DNA of 64,000 nt from Bacteroidota bacterium (GTDB lineage Bacteria > Bacteroidota > Bacteroidia > Bacteroidales > FEN-979): positions 1 through 64,000 of the forward strand of contig JAPLDK010000009.1 in the NCBI GenBank assembly GCA_026391775.1. Reading direction: 5' to 3'. The notes below the pieces were generated by a model. It was not told the DNA's origin. It ran no database searches and was given only the letters and a program-made list of their open reading frames with translations. Positions 1 to 8,109 of the stretch are shown piece by piece. The translations under genes and the position numbers were made by a program. Position 1 is the stretch's first letter. Every line of letters starts with the position of its first letter.

Positions 1-1
1 C

Positions 2-487
2 AATAAAATTTATATCATCCGGAATAAAAGAGTTATGATCGACAGGGATCTTGCTGAATTATATTGTGTTGACACAAGAACTCTCAATCAGGCCGTAAGA
101 AGAAATATCCTGAGGTTCCCTGAAGACTTTATGTTTCAACTGAATAATGAAGAGTTTCAGAATTGGATGTCACAAATTGTGATATCCAAAAAAGAACTTA
201 TGGGATTAAGGAAAAATCCACTGGTCTTCACAGAACAAGGTGTAGCGATGTTATCAGGGATTCTTAAGTCATCGCATGCCATCAACGTGAACATGGCAAT
301 TATGAGGGCATTTGTAATGATTCGCGAATATCTGGAATCCAGTAAAGAATTGAGTTTGAAAATCAGAGAACTGGAAAAATCAATCATAGGACAGGATGAA
401 AAAATTAAACTGATTCTGCAAGCCATTAAGGATTTGATAACAAAAAATGAAGACAAAAAAGTTACTCGAAGGCCAATCGGTTATTAA
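2..487 (+). CDS. ORF6N-domain DNA-binding protein, 5' end outside the window
   Basis: An ORF6N domain is usually a DNA-binding module of phage antirepressor-like proteins; in Bacteroidota such genes also occur as accessory genes inside type I restriction-modification loci. The frame is open from base 2, and the residues before the first internal ATG (base 35) still match the family (IYIIRNKRVMIDRDLAELY), so the true start lies upstream of the window. The N-terminal two thirds carries the domain core, including LNQAVRRNILRFPEDFMFQL and FTEQGVAML. The last ~50 residues are charged and probably coiled coil. It ends about 20 bp before an hsdR relic, which fits a restriction-locus context. This part of the gene is intact. 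Its role is unknown; phage origin is an alternative, but no other phage gene is nearby. Confidence 0.8.
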   Translation, partial: NKIYIIRNKRVMIDRDLAELYCVDTRTLNQAVRRNILRFPEDFMFQLNNEEFQNWMSQIVISKKELMGLRKNPLVFTEQGVAMLSGILKSSHAINVNMAIMRAFVMIREYLESSKELSLKIRELEKSIIGQDEKIKLILQAIKDLITKNEDKKVTRRPIGY

Positions 488-509
488 AAAGCGCTTTAAA
501 TCCGCTAAA

Positions 510-1681
510 CAATTGAAAGGTGATATGATTTTTCGATAGTTTATTTTGAGCCAAATTCCGGATTAAACCTTGAAGACCGGGAATTCTACCTGAAAAAACC
601 GCCGCTCCCTCATCCGCCAGCTGAAATAGTCTTTAAAAAATGAGAATTCCATCAATATGGCGCTGTTCCTGAACGGGATCCCGATACTGACAATGGAACT
701 GAAAAACCAGCTTTTGGGGGAAGTGCAAGATGGTCGAGAAACAGAAGGAACTGCTCATCTTCCCGCGTTACCACCAGCTCGATTGCGTGCGGAAGATCAG
801 GGACCAGGTGAGGGTGGAGGGAACGGGACATCATTACCTGATCCAGCATACTACCGGCTCGGGAAAATCGTCCGAGATCGGCAGGCTGTGGGACTTGAAC
901 AGACCAAGGGGGTGGTGAACAGCGTGGATTCTCATCCCCAGACGATAATACAAAAGGTAAAGATCATCCTTCAGCAGTTTGTTGGTAAAACTTCCCGCAC
1001 GATCAATGGCAAGGGTTTTAATTCCAGACGGGCTCTGATGAACTTCTGCTACAGGCGATGTTCGTCGATAAGAAACTATCGGGGGTGCAGTGCGTGCAAA
1101 CGCTTTCCCGGCTGAACCGTACCTGCCCAGGCAAGACCGAAACCTTTGTCCTGGATTTCGCAAACGATACTTCGGAAGTAATTGAGGCCTTCCAGCCATT
1201 TTATACCTCCACCGAGCTATCCGGCGAAACCGACCCGAACAAGCTTTATGACCTGGAGACCAAAATTCGGGCTTCCAACTTGTTTACCAAATACATGGTC
1301 GATGAGTTTTGTCGCATGTTCTATTCTGAGCGGCATTCGGATGAAATGCTTCAACCTCCTTTGAACCAGGTCGTGGCCAAGTGGAATGAGATCGGTGATC
1401 CAGAGCAGAAAAACGAGTTCAAGTCGCTGATCCAGTCGTAAGTACGCCTGTACGGATATATCAGCCAGATCATCACCTTCGAAGACATCGAACTCGAGAA
1501 ACTGTTCATCTTCCTGAAATATGTGAATAAGAAGCTGCCCAAAGGAGATCCCGGCTTTGTCGATATCAGCGGATCGGTGGAACTTTCATCATTACGAATC
1601 CAGAAAATCGGGGAATACCGCCTCGGCCTCGAAGACGTTTCCGGCGTTTTAAGCCCCATGGCCGCCGAGGGAGGTGGCGGC
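510..1681 (+). pseudogene. hsdR: Type I restriction enzyme R subunit (HsdR) relic, heavily degraded
   Basis: HsdR is the ATP-dependent translocase/nuclease subunit of type I restriction enzymes and is normally about 1000 residues. Here only pieces remain, in several frames. Bases ~545-600 encode EPNSGLNLEDREFYLK. After a frameshift come RRSLIRQLK, a stop, and SLKNENSINMALFLNGIPIL with MELKNQLL (to ~715). Bases ~730-880 encode FPRYHQLDCVRKI and a Walker A-like IQHTTGSGKS. About 1 kb of helicase coding is then missing. Bases 1025-1438 encode a motif VI-like region (VQTLSRLNRTCPGKTETFVL). A TAA at 1439-1441 interrupts, and the C-terminal part (YISQIITFEDIELEKLFIF, then KKLPKGDPGFVDISG) continues in the same frame to ~1681. 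There are several inactivating lesions, so no function is expected. Confidence 0.85.
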
Positions 1682-2230
1682 AAGACCGAAGAGATTAGAC
1701 AACTCTTTAATCAATTTGAGGCAGCAGCAAGCGAGTTGGAAGGAATAGAATGCTGGAGTGCCCGTGAACTTAAGAAGCTGCTTGGTTATTCTAAATGGGA
1801 AAATTTCGAGAAAGTCATTACTAAAGCAAAAGAGGCTTGTACTAACGCAGGGGAACAACCCAAATATCACTTTCCTGACGTCAGGAAGGTGATCGAGGCA
1901 GGTAAAGGTGCTCAACATGAAATAGATGAGATTTTACTGACCCGTTATGCTTTTTACCTCATCGCCCAGAATGGAGATAGTCGAAAACCTGAAATTGCGT
2001 TCGCCCAGAACTATTTTGCAGTGCAAACCCGCAGGGCTGAGTTGGTTGAACAACGCCTATTAGAGTTTGAAAGAGTTAAAGCCCGGGAAAAACTAAGCCA
2101 TACCGAAAGCCAGTTATTAGGAATTTTATACGAACGAGGAGTAGATAGTCAAGGTTTTGCAATAATCCGATCAAAAGGTGACGACTCACTATTTGGGTTA
2201 AACACCCTAGTGCTGAAAAAGAAAAAGTAA
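1682..2230 (+). pseudogene. dinD: DinD-like protein, truncated and joined in frame to the hsdR relic
   Basis: From KTEEIRQLFNQFEAAASE onward this matches DNA-damage-inducible protein D (BRO-N type): WSARELKKLLGYSKWENFEKV, HFPDVRKVIEAG, LTRYAFYLIAQNGD, EIAFAQNYFAVQTRRAELVEQRLLEFERVKAREKLS and GILYERGVDSQGFAIIRSKGDDSLFG (matched in stretches). The family is usually ~270 residues. Here the sequence breaks off after FGLNT into LVLKKKK and a stop, so roughly the last third is gone. There is no start codon of its own: the frame is continuous with HsdR C-terminal codons, giving one open frame from 1523 to 2230 whose first ~53 codons are HsdR. DinD genes are common passengers of Bacteroidota type I RM operons. 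It is probably non-functional; a translated chimera cannot be excluded. Confidence 0.8.
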
Positions 2231-2234
2231 TGAT

Positions 2235-2259
2235 ATTTGCTACGCACTGCGTAGCAAAT
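2235..2259. repeat. Perfect 12-bp inverted repeat with one-base centre
   Basis: ATTTGCTACGCA and TGCGTAGCAAAT flank a single C. It begins 4 bp after the stop of the truncated dinD, exactly where the missing C-terminus should continue. It could be a fold-back left by a rearrangement, a terminator without a T-tract, or the end of a small mobile element. There is no second copy that I could see in the window. Confidence 0.6.
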
Positions 2260-2285
2260 TGACCTAAACTCATCACCGGCTTGTC

Positions 2286-2630
2286 ATGCGAGTAAATAGT
2301 CCAGATGCCAGGGCATATTATTTCAGAGAATGTGAAACTCAGAATTGGAGCTCGCGTGAACTTGAAAGGAACATAAATACTTTTTTCTATGAGAGGATTT
2401 TATCTTCAAAAAACAAGGCTGAGCCCTTAGTTCTGAACGGCAAAAGTGATCAATTCTCGCTTGCCGATTTCATCAAAGATCCTTATATTTTCGAATTCCT
2501 GAATATCTCTCAACCGGCGTATTCACAGGAAAAACAGATTGAGACAGCTCTTATTTTCTTGGCAGTTGACAAATCGGTATATGGGAAATGGATAACAACG
2601 ATGTCCCCTCTTATAAATCCTTCCACTTAA
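2286..2630 (+). pseudogene. DUF1016 (YhcG-like PDDEXK nuclease) fragment
   Basis: The frame encodes DARAYYFRECETQNWSSREL, then ERNINTFFYERILSSKNK and DFIKDPYIFEFLNIS, the conserved middle of DUF1016/YhcG proteins (typically DPEARxFYxxxAxxNWSxRELERQI and KDPYVLEFL). These proteins are ~330-380 residues, with an N-terminal helical region and a C-terminal PDDEXK nuclease fold. Here only about 80 residues match: the N-terminus is missing (in-frame stop at 2265), and after about residue 90 the sequence no longer resembles the family and ends without the nuclease core. DUF1016 genes are frequent passengers of type I RM loci, consistent with the flanking hsdR relics. Non-functional fragment. Confidence 0.7.
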
Positions 2631-2635
2631 TCCGT

Positions 2636-2818
2636 CAACAATTGGAAAGTGAAATAATTTTTCCATGGTTTATTCCGAGCCAAATTCCGGATTGAACCTT
2701 GAATACGGGGAGCACTACCGGCAAAACCGCCGCTCCCTCATCCGCCGGTAATAATATTTATTATAACATGAAAATTAATATTCCCGCGTTACCACCAGCT
2801 CGATTGCGTCCGTAAAAT
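2636..2818 (+). pseudogene. Second hsdR relic, diverged from the copy at 510
   Basis: Bases ~2660-2742 encode SEPNSGLNLEYGEHYRQN then RRSLIRR and a stop. Bases ~2780-2817 encode FPRYHQLDCVRKI. Both peptides recur in the same order in the relic at 545-800, but with different bases and a different internal deletion. The upstream ~25 bp are also alike (around AACAATTGGAAAGTGAAATAA here and AACAATTGAAAGGTGATATG at 515). This is a fragment only and it runs almost to the promoter of the next gene. Confidence 0.7.
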
Positions 2819-2830
2819 CCTTTTTTTTCA

Positions 2831-2838
2831 TATATTTG
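2831..2838 (+). promoter_or_regulatory. Candidate -7 box (TATATTTG) next to the TlpA-like start
   Basis: TATATTTG matches the Bacteroidetes -7 consensus TAnnTTTG and sits 6 bases before ATG 2845. No TTG is seen at the usual 19-21 bp upstream (nearest at 2804-2806, spacer 24). If used, the transcript would begin at or near the start codon. Confidence 0.35.
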
Positions 2839-2844
2839 GCCAAA

Positions 2845-4749
2845 ATGATTACGATGAGGAAATATCAAATTCTTCTGTCTCTTGCAATTCTTGCAGGAAA
2901 CTTTGCCAATGGCCAGCAGAATTTCACCTGCCAGCCTTCTCACCCCAGGCCCGGGGATGTGATCACGGTTCAGTATACTCCTGAGGGCGACCTGGCTCAT
3001 ACGAAAGAACAGGTTGAAGCGGTGTATTATCTGTTCTCCCGTAATGGATATAAGGCGGATGATCTTCCGCTGAAACGTTCGGGGAATTCGTATACGGCAA
3101 CAATCACCACCGACACTTCTGTCAATTTCATTCAACTTGGCTTTTACGCTGACAAGACTTTCGACAACAATTTCAGCGAGGGATATTATATCCGGTTATG
3201 GGACGGGGATAAGTTGTGCAAAGGCTGCTATGCCAACCTGTCGATGATTTATTTCCAGACCGGCAGAAAAACCGGAGTAGATACCGACTTTAAGAAAGCC
3301 CTGACCATGATGGAAAAGGAACGCAGCATTTATCCTAACGGGTTTCAGGAGTACGAATGGAAGTATTACTATATCCTGAGCAAGGTTAAAAAGGATACGC
3401 TTCCCGGTCTGCTGCAAAAGGAGGTCGAAGCAGCGATGAAAGCCGGTCTCAGGACCGATGAAGATTATCATAGGGTGGAGATGCTGTATGACCAGGCGGG
3501 ATTCAAAGAGCAGTCGGCCTTCTTCAGAAACCTGAGAAAGGAAAAGTTCCCTGATGGTACCTGGAGAATCCAGGATGAGATCCGCAGCATTACTTCGGAA
3601 ACGGACCCTTCCAAAGCCATGGCCATATATCTCCGTTTTGAAAGCAGTAAGGATGCAAAGGTGATCACATGGAACGAAAGCTATGGCCGGACTGTGATCC
3701 TGCAACGTTATGCTGAAAATAATCTTTGGGATTCCCTGAAAAAATTCGAGGATAATAAAACCTTCCGCATGGAACTGGCAGGCTTTTACAATGATCAGGC
3801 CTGGCAGATGCAGGAATCGGGCAAAGACCTGAAAAAAGCCGAAGAACTTTCATCATGGGCAACGATAGTCGTAAAAAATGAACTGGCTTCCCCTGCCGAA
3901 CCCAAACCGGATGATCTGACCACGAAAGAATGGAACTGGAACCGGGCGTACAAGTATGCAATGTATGCCGATACTTACGGAATGGTCGAATACAAACTGG
4001 GTAATTACAGCAAGGGATTCCCGTTTTCGGAAGAAGCTGCGCTGAAAATCAGCCAAGGCCAGGATGCCGACCAGAACAATACGTTTGCCCTGCTGGCCGA
4101 AAAGGTGCTCAAACCCGCAGAATGCATGAATAAACTTTCGCGGTTCCTGAAAGATGGCAAAGTTACCGACAGCATCAGGGCCATCCTGAAACGCTCGTAT
4201 ATCACGGTGAAAGGCTCAGCCGAAGGGTTTGACGTTTATGTCGCAGGACTTGAGAAGGAGAGCAAACTGAAAATAGCATCCGAAATAAAGAAAAGCATGA
4301 TCACTCAGACAGCGCCTGTATTCAAGTTAAAGACCATGAGCGGGGAGGAAGTGGACCTCGAGAAACTCAAAGGCAAAGTCGTGGTGCTCGATTTCTGGGC
4401 CACCTGGTGCGGTCCCTGCAAGGCCTCGCTCCCCTCCATGCAAAAGGAAGTGAACAGCTACAGAAGCAATCCGGATGTGCAGTTTTTCTTTGTCGATACC
4501 TGGGAACAGGGCGATCAGTCAGCAAAACTCAACAGGGCTAAAGATTTCATCGAAAAGAACAAATATAATTTCACCGTTCTGATGGATGATGACAATGCCG
4601 TGATCGTAAAATACAAGGTCGAAGGCGTCCCTACCAAGTTCGTCATCGATAAAAATGGCATGATACGATTCAAGTCCGTAGGTTTCTTCAACGCATTCAA
4701 GCTGGAACAGGAGATCGAGACCATGATCGGCATCTGCCAGTCTCTTTAA
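2845..4749 (+). CDS. Secreted TlpA/ResA-like thioredoxin-fold protein with long N-terminal region
   Basis: Predicted periplasmic thiol-disulfide oxidoreductase of about 634 residues. An N-terminal signal peptide (RKYQILLSLAILAGNFANG) is followed by a beta-rich region with no recognised family, then a helical region that looks TPR-like (~residues 120-450). The C-terminal ~140 residues are a TlpA/ResA thioredoxin domain with the active site WCGPC at residues ~521-525, preceded by VVVLDFWAT, and the cis-proline loop EGVPTKFVID near 595. Such fusions are common in Bacteroidota and probably reduce or rearrange disulfides of exported proteins. ATG 2845 was chosen; ATG 2854 (MRKYQ) and TTG 2836 are alternatives. 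It stands alone, with 385 bp of non-coding DNA after it. Substrate unknown. Confidence 0.85.
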   Translation: MITMRKYQILLSLAILAGNFANGQQNFTCQPSHPRPGDVITVQYTPEGDLAHTKEQVEAVYYLFSRNGYKADDLPLKRSGNSYTATITTDTSVNFIQLGFYADKTFDNNFSEGYYIRLWDGDKLCKGCYANLSMIYFQTGRKTGVDTDFKKALTMMEKERSIYPNGFQEYEWKYYYILSKVKKDTLPGLLQKEVEAAMKAGLRTDEDYHRVEMLYDQAGFKEQSAFFRNLRKEKFPDGTWRIQDEIRSITSETDPSKAMAIYLRFESSKDAKVITWNESYGRTVILQRYAENNLWDSLKKFEDNKTFRMELAGFYNDQAWQMQESGKDLKKAEELSSWATIVVKNELASPAEPKPDDLTTKEWNWNRAYKYAMYADTYGMVEYKLGNYSKGFPFSEEAALKISQGQDADQNNTFALLAEKVLKPAECMNKLSRFLKDGKVTDSIRAILKRSYITVKGSAEGFDVYVAGLEKESKLKIASEIKKSMITQTAPVFKLKTMSGEEVDLEKLKGKVVVLDFWATWCGPCKASLPSMQKEVNSYRSNPDVQFFFVDTWEQGDQSAKLNRAKDFIEKNKYNFTVLMDDDNAVIVKYKVEGVPTKFVIDKNGMIRFKSVGFFNAFKLEQEIETMIGICQSL

Positions 4750-5134
4750 GCAGGTGATCCTGTGGCGACTTATCATGAATTGAAGATTATAATCGCAGAT
4801 ATACCGGTATATTATGGAATATAACTTTCAAAACACAAAATAGTTCACTTACACAAAAGCCCGGATCATCTTCGATGGGAACCGAGGCCGGAAGCTGCGA
4901 GATCAAAATTACTGGCTATCATTATTCATTACTTTTTTTGAGGCCTTGGTTTTCATAAAGTTAGATCATTGTGAGATAATAATTTAATGTAAAGATTATC
5001 AAGACATTACGTGCATTTTTTAGCATACTTATAGCCAAGTTTTTAACATATTATATTGAATATCAGATAGATAAAAATACGTCATATATTAAGACAATTA
5101 GTATTAGTTTTACTATGTCTTAAATCAATATCCC
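4750..5134. other. AT-rich non-coding gap with an inverted repeat before the next gene
   Basis: No coding frame was recognised in these 385 bases. The last part is strongly AT-rich. TTAAGACA (5089-5096) and TGTCTTAA (5116-5123) form an 8-bp inverted repeat with a 19-base spacer, ending 11 bp before ATG 5135. This may be an operator or a leader hairpin for the following gene. I saw no convincing promoter box pair. Confidence 0.4.
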
Positions 5135-7261
5135 ATGAAAAGTAAATCTTTTTTCCTTTGGGCAATGATCTTTGTGATCATTGAAATGGGAGGAATTCAT
5201 CCCGTTTTTTCCTATTCAAACAAGCTGGAAGCAGATTCAATAATCCGGGCAGGTGTAAAACTAAACGGCACCACTCTGACAGATTCCTTATATATGCGGA
5301 TCACTTCCGGCGGGAACCAGGTGGAAGCCAGAAAATTCATGCAGATGCTTGGAGGAGGCTTTTGTCCTTTTTCACATGTGTTTCATCAGAATGGCTTCAT
5401 GACTCAGTACGGAAGATATATCTCGTTCACCGGACTGGGTTTTGACCAGGGCATGGTCAACCTCCAACTGATCAACATGGTACCACCGGCAATCAACCGG
5501 TTTATTGCCGGTGATTCGGTTTATTTCACCCCGCTGGCCTTTCTGGCACAGACCCTGGGAGGGACTATCACCTATGATGCTATTGCAGCCAGGCTTGAAA
5601 TTACCGCTCCACCGCCACCGGATTTCGGGGTTGTGTTCCCTCCGGCTGCTCCGGTCGCCCATGCCCTCCGGGATTTGGGATATGTCGTTCAGCAGGGGGA
5701 GATAAATAAGGAGAATCCCATTGAATTCTGCCTTGCAGGATACACGTCGAACGCCAACGGGAACAATGCCGATTTTCCCTATTTCGGCATCCAGTTACCG
5801 CCCCATCTGGGATCCGATAGCATATTTTCACCCCCGATCAACTTTACATTTCAGGAAAATGAAGCCATGGTCTATATCGGCCTGACACCGCCTGAATGCA
5901 AGTATTACAGCTTCCGCAGCTACTTGATGAACCGGTACTACGAATTTCCCTCTCCTGTGCGTATCAAGATCAATGCCAGCCTGGGGGAGACGACCAGCCT
6001 GTACCGCATGCGGCCTGATCTTCCCCTGAATGCCATGTTCGGACGTAAATTTGCCCTCATCATGTCGGCCGACAGCCTGGTCGCTATGCAGATCATGCAG
6101 ACGATCCTTGCCGCCACCCCCGATATAGCCGAAGCAGATATACATTTTGATATCATTCCTGCGGAGATATTCCATCTGGGGCTCCAGCCGCAGAGCGACT
6201 GGGGCAACTTCCTCTGCCGGGCCGTCCTTTTCGCCGATAGCGCCGCCCAGCAGGCCTATATGAACAATGTTCCGGTAGAGATCATGCGGGTAACCCCCGT
6301 TCCATCTGCTCCGCAGCTTCCTTTCAGCCTGCATCCATTCCTTCCAAGGGCCTGCGGGACCACTGAATTCGCCTTGCTCCCCGATATAGCGCTTCTGGAG
6401 GAAGCAATCTATAACACCTACCATGCAAACTATGAGATGATCATGCTTCTTTCCACTCCACTCGACATGGAGGGGTTTACCGCCATTCAGCTGGGGCAGG
6501 ATGCCAACGGTGACAACCATGATGCCCTGTACATCTTCACCTCCGATTTCCAGTTCAGGGATAAGGACAGGATCCTGGCTTACGGGGTGAATCATAACCT
6601 GACCGGAAAGGCTGAATACACCAATGTCGATATTTACGGAAGAAAATACATGAACGGTTTCGGCGGGATCTCGAACACGATGCTGGAAAAGAGCGCACGG
6701 CAATTCATTGCCGATACCGTCATTGCCGACCAGTTGTTCGCCTGGACCTTCACCCGGCATCCCATTCCGGGGAACCCCTGTACCTACATCGTTCCGTCAG
6801 ACACCAATAATACCCTGGAAGGAATCAATGTGAACGATACAGCTTTTTTCATGTTCCGATTGTATGTGAACACGGCGACCAAAATCGGGCCCGATCCTTT
6901 GGAGGTGACCATGGACCGGACGGTTTTACTCCGGCCATTTAGTTCCGGAATCCCGGAAAACAGAAATGATAACCAGTACCCGGTCATGAAGGTTTTTCCC
7001 AATCCGGTTACCGATAAAACAACCCTGGAATTCTTTGTTCCGGAATGGTCAGACGTTAATCTGTCAGTTTACAATTCGTTCGGCCAGGAGGTGGGTTCAA
7101 TGATCCGGATCAATCATGTAAGGGGAACAGTGTTGCAAGTTTTAACGCTCTGCGGGAATCTCCCATCCGGAATCTATTTTATCCGGGGAATGGTCTGTGA
7201 GAAGGAAACAGGCCAATCCTATCCAATGACCACAAGGATAGTGGTTCCTGGTGGAAAATGA
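5135..7261 (+). CDS. Secreted protein with T9SS type-A C-terminal sorting domain
   Basis: A 708-residue exported protein of unknown function. It has a signal peptide (KSKSFFLWAMIFVIIEMGG, cleavage near VFSYS). Around residues 120-155 the segment INRFIAGDSVYFTPLAFLAQ with TLGGTITYDAIAARLEIT resembles the copper amine oxidase N-domain-like repeat (a stalk domain found in many secreted proteins). The central ~400 residues match nothing I recognise. The last ~90 residues form a T9SS type-A sorting domain: VFPNPVTDKTTLEF, a middle VYNSFGQEVG and LPSGIYFIRG, predicting export by the type IX system and attachment or release at the surface. It ends with a Lys after the final strand, as usual. It is a single-gene unit, with a possible operator upstream. 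Confidence 0.75.
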   Translation: MKSKSFFLWAMIFVIIEMGGIHPVFSYSNKLEADSIIRAGVKLNGTTLTDSLYMRITSGGNQVEARKFMQMLGGGFCPFSHVFHQNGFMTQYGRYISFTGLGFDQGMVNLQLINMVPPAINRFIAGDSVYFTPLAFLAQTLGGTITYDAIAARLEITAPPPPDFGVVFPPAAPVAHALRDLGYVVQQGEINKENPIEFCLAGYTSNANGNNADFPYFGIQLPPHLGSDSIFSPPINFTFQENEAMVYIGLTPPECKYYSFRSYLMNRYYEFPSPVRIKINASLGETTSLYRMRPDLPLNAMFGRKFALIMSADSLVAMQIMQTILAATPDIAEADIHFDIIPAEIFHLGLQPQSDWGNFLCRAVLFADSAAQQAYMNNVPVEIMRVTPVPSAPQLPFSLHPFLPRACGTTEFALLPDIALLEEAIYNTYHANYEMIMLLSTPLDMEGFTAIQLGQDANGDNHDALYIFTSDFQFRDKDRILAYGVNHNLTGKAEYTNVDIYGRKYMNGFGGISNTMLEKSARQFIADTVIADQLFAWTFTRHPIPGNPCTYIVPSDTNNTLEGINVNDTAFFMFRLYVNTATKIGPDPLEVTMDRTVLLRPFSSGIPENRNDNQYPVMKVFPNPVTDKTTLEFFVPEWSDVNLSVYNSFGQEVGSMIRINHVRGTVLQVLTLCGNLPSGIYFIRGMVCEKETGQSYPMTTRIVVPGGK

Positions 7262-7516
7262 TGGAAAATAAACTCGTTACGCACTGGATTTGGAGCTTAA
7301 TCCGTTGCGACCTTCTTGTCAATGACCGGTTTCTTCACCACAGTGGCTAATGAAGACCGCATCCCGGATTGGCATAGAGGGTTATTTTCAGTCCGGTCTC
7401 CTTATGTATCTTCGGATTATCAGCCGGGTTTGTTCGATTCGTTTATTTGTATTGATCTACAAAAACCGGAAGCCTTCTGAAGTAAAATAAGCAATAGTTT
7501 AACTCACTCTACCCCG

Positions 7517-7963
7517 TTAAGCTTGCCGGCTTACTTTCATTTCCTTCCAGTTCAGAATAGTACCTGCGGCATAGGTAATACCTGCAGCCAGGAACACCAG
7601 GGAGGAAGTCCAGGCGGCGGTCAGGATCTCACCTTTCGCCATCCCGATGAATATCAGGATAGTCCGGATGACCGACAGTCCCCGTAAAAGAAAAATGACG
7701 CTGAGGATTACAAGTATGACCCGCAATAAAGGAAGATGACGGATACTGCCGGCTCCCGACAGTGCATACAAGCCGCCGATGGCTAAAAGGACTGCTGCTG
7801 CTCCGCCAATGAAAAACAGCATCCACCTGTCCGCAAGAAGTTGCGGAGGACCCTGAAAATAAGCGGCTGCCGCAGGTGAAAGGGAAATGATCATCTGGCA
7901 TACGGCCATGAAAAAGCTGAATCCGGCTGCATAATAGAGCCATAGTTTTTTGTTCATATTCAT
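7517..7963 (-). CDS. Four-helix integral membrane protein, unknown function
   Basis: 148 residues with four strongly hydrophobic segments (about 8-30, 48-68, 80-103, 112-136) and short charged loops, so an inner membrane protein is likely. Topology resembles small DoxX/DUF-type four-helix proteins, but no diagnostic motif is visible and I do not assign a family. It starts MNMNKKLWLYY; the second Met is an equally good start. It is divergent from the flavoprotein gene at 8110, with a 146-bp shared upstream region. The 255 bp downstream (7262-7516) hold no gene that I can support. Confidence 0.6.
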   Translation of the reverse strand: MNMNKKLWLYYAAGFSFFMAVCQMIISLSPAAAAYFQGPPQLLADRWMLFFIGGAAAVLLAIGGLYALSGAGSIRHLPLLRVILVILSVIFLLRGLSVIRTILIFIGMAKGEILTAAWTSSLVFLAAGITYAAGTILNWKEMKVSRQA

Positions 7964-8109
7964 AGGTGTTTCATATATTCCAAGACGAATTATTTTGCAT
8001 TTTGTTACTTCCTGTTCTGTTAAAGATTAAAGCTAATGGTTTAATTTTGATTGTGACAATAATTTAAGTGCAACTCACGGATTAGAAATGATCTTAAAAA
8101 ATCAGAAAT

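Noticed and set aside
35-487. ORF6N gene as a prophage marker
   Set aside because: No integrase, capsid or tail gene is nearby, and the neighbours are restriction-locus relics.
834-1199. Minus-strand open frame over the hsdR relic
   Set aside because: The plus-strand frames match HsdR; the minus frame has no family resemblance and is a shadow.
5828-6760. 310-codon minus-strand frame inside the T9SS gene
   Set aside because: It is antisense to a well-supported plus-strand gene with a signal peptide and a sorting domain.
7340-7435. Minus-strand frame with TNPADNPKIHKETGLKITLY and ANPGCGLH
   Set aside because: It looks protein-like, but it is short, has no start and does not match a family I know. 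I could not support it as a relic.
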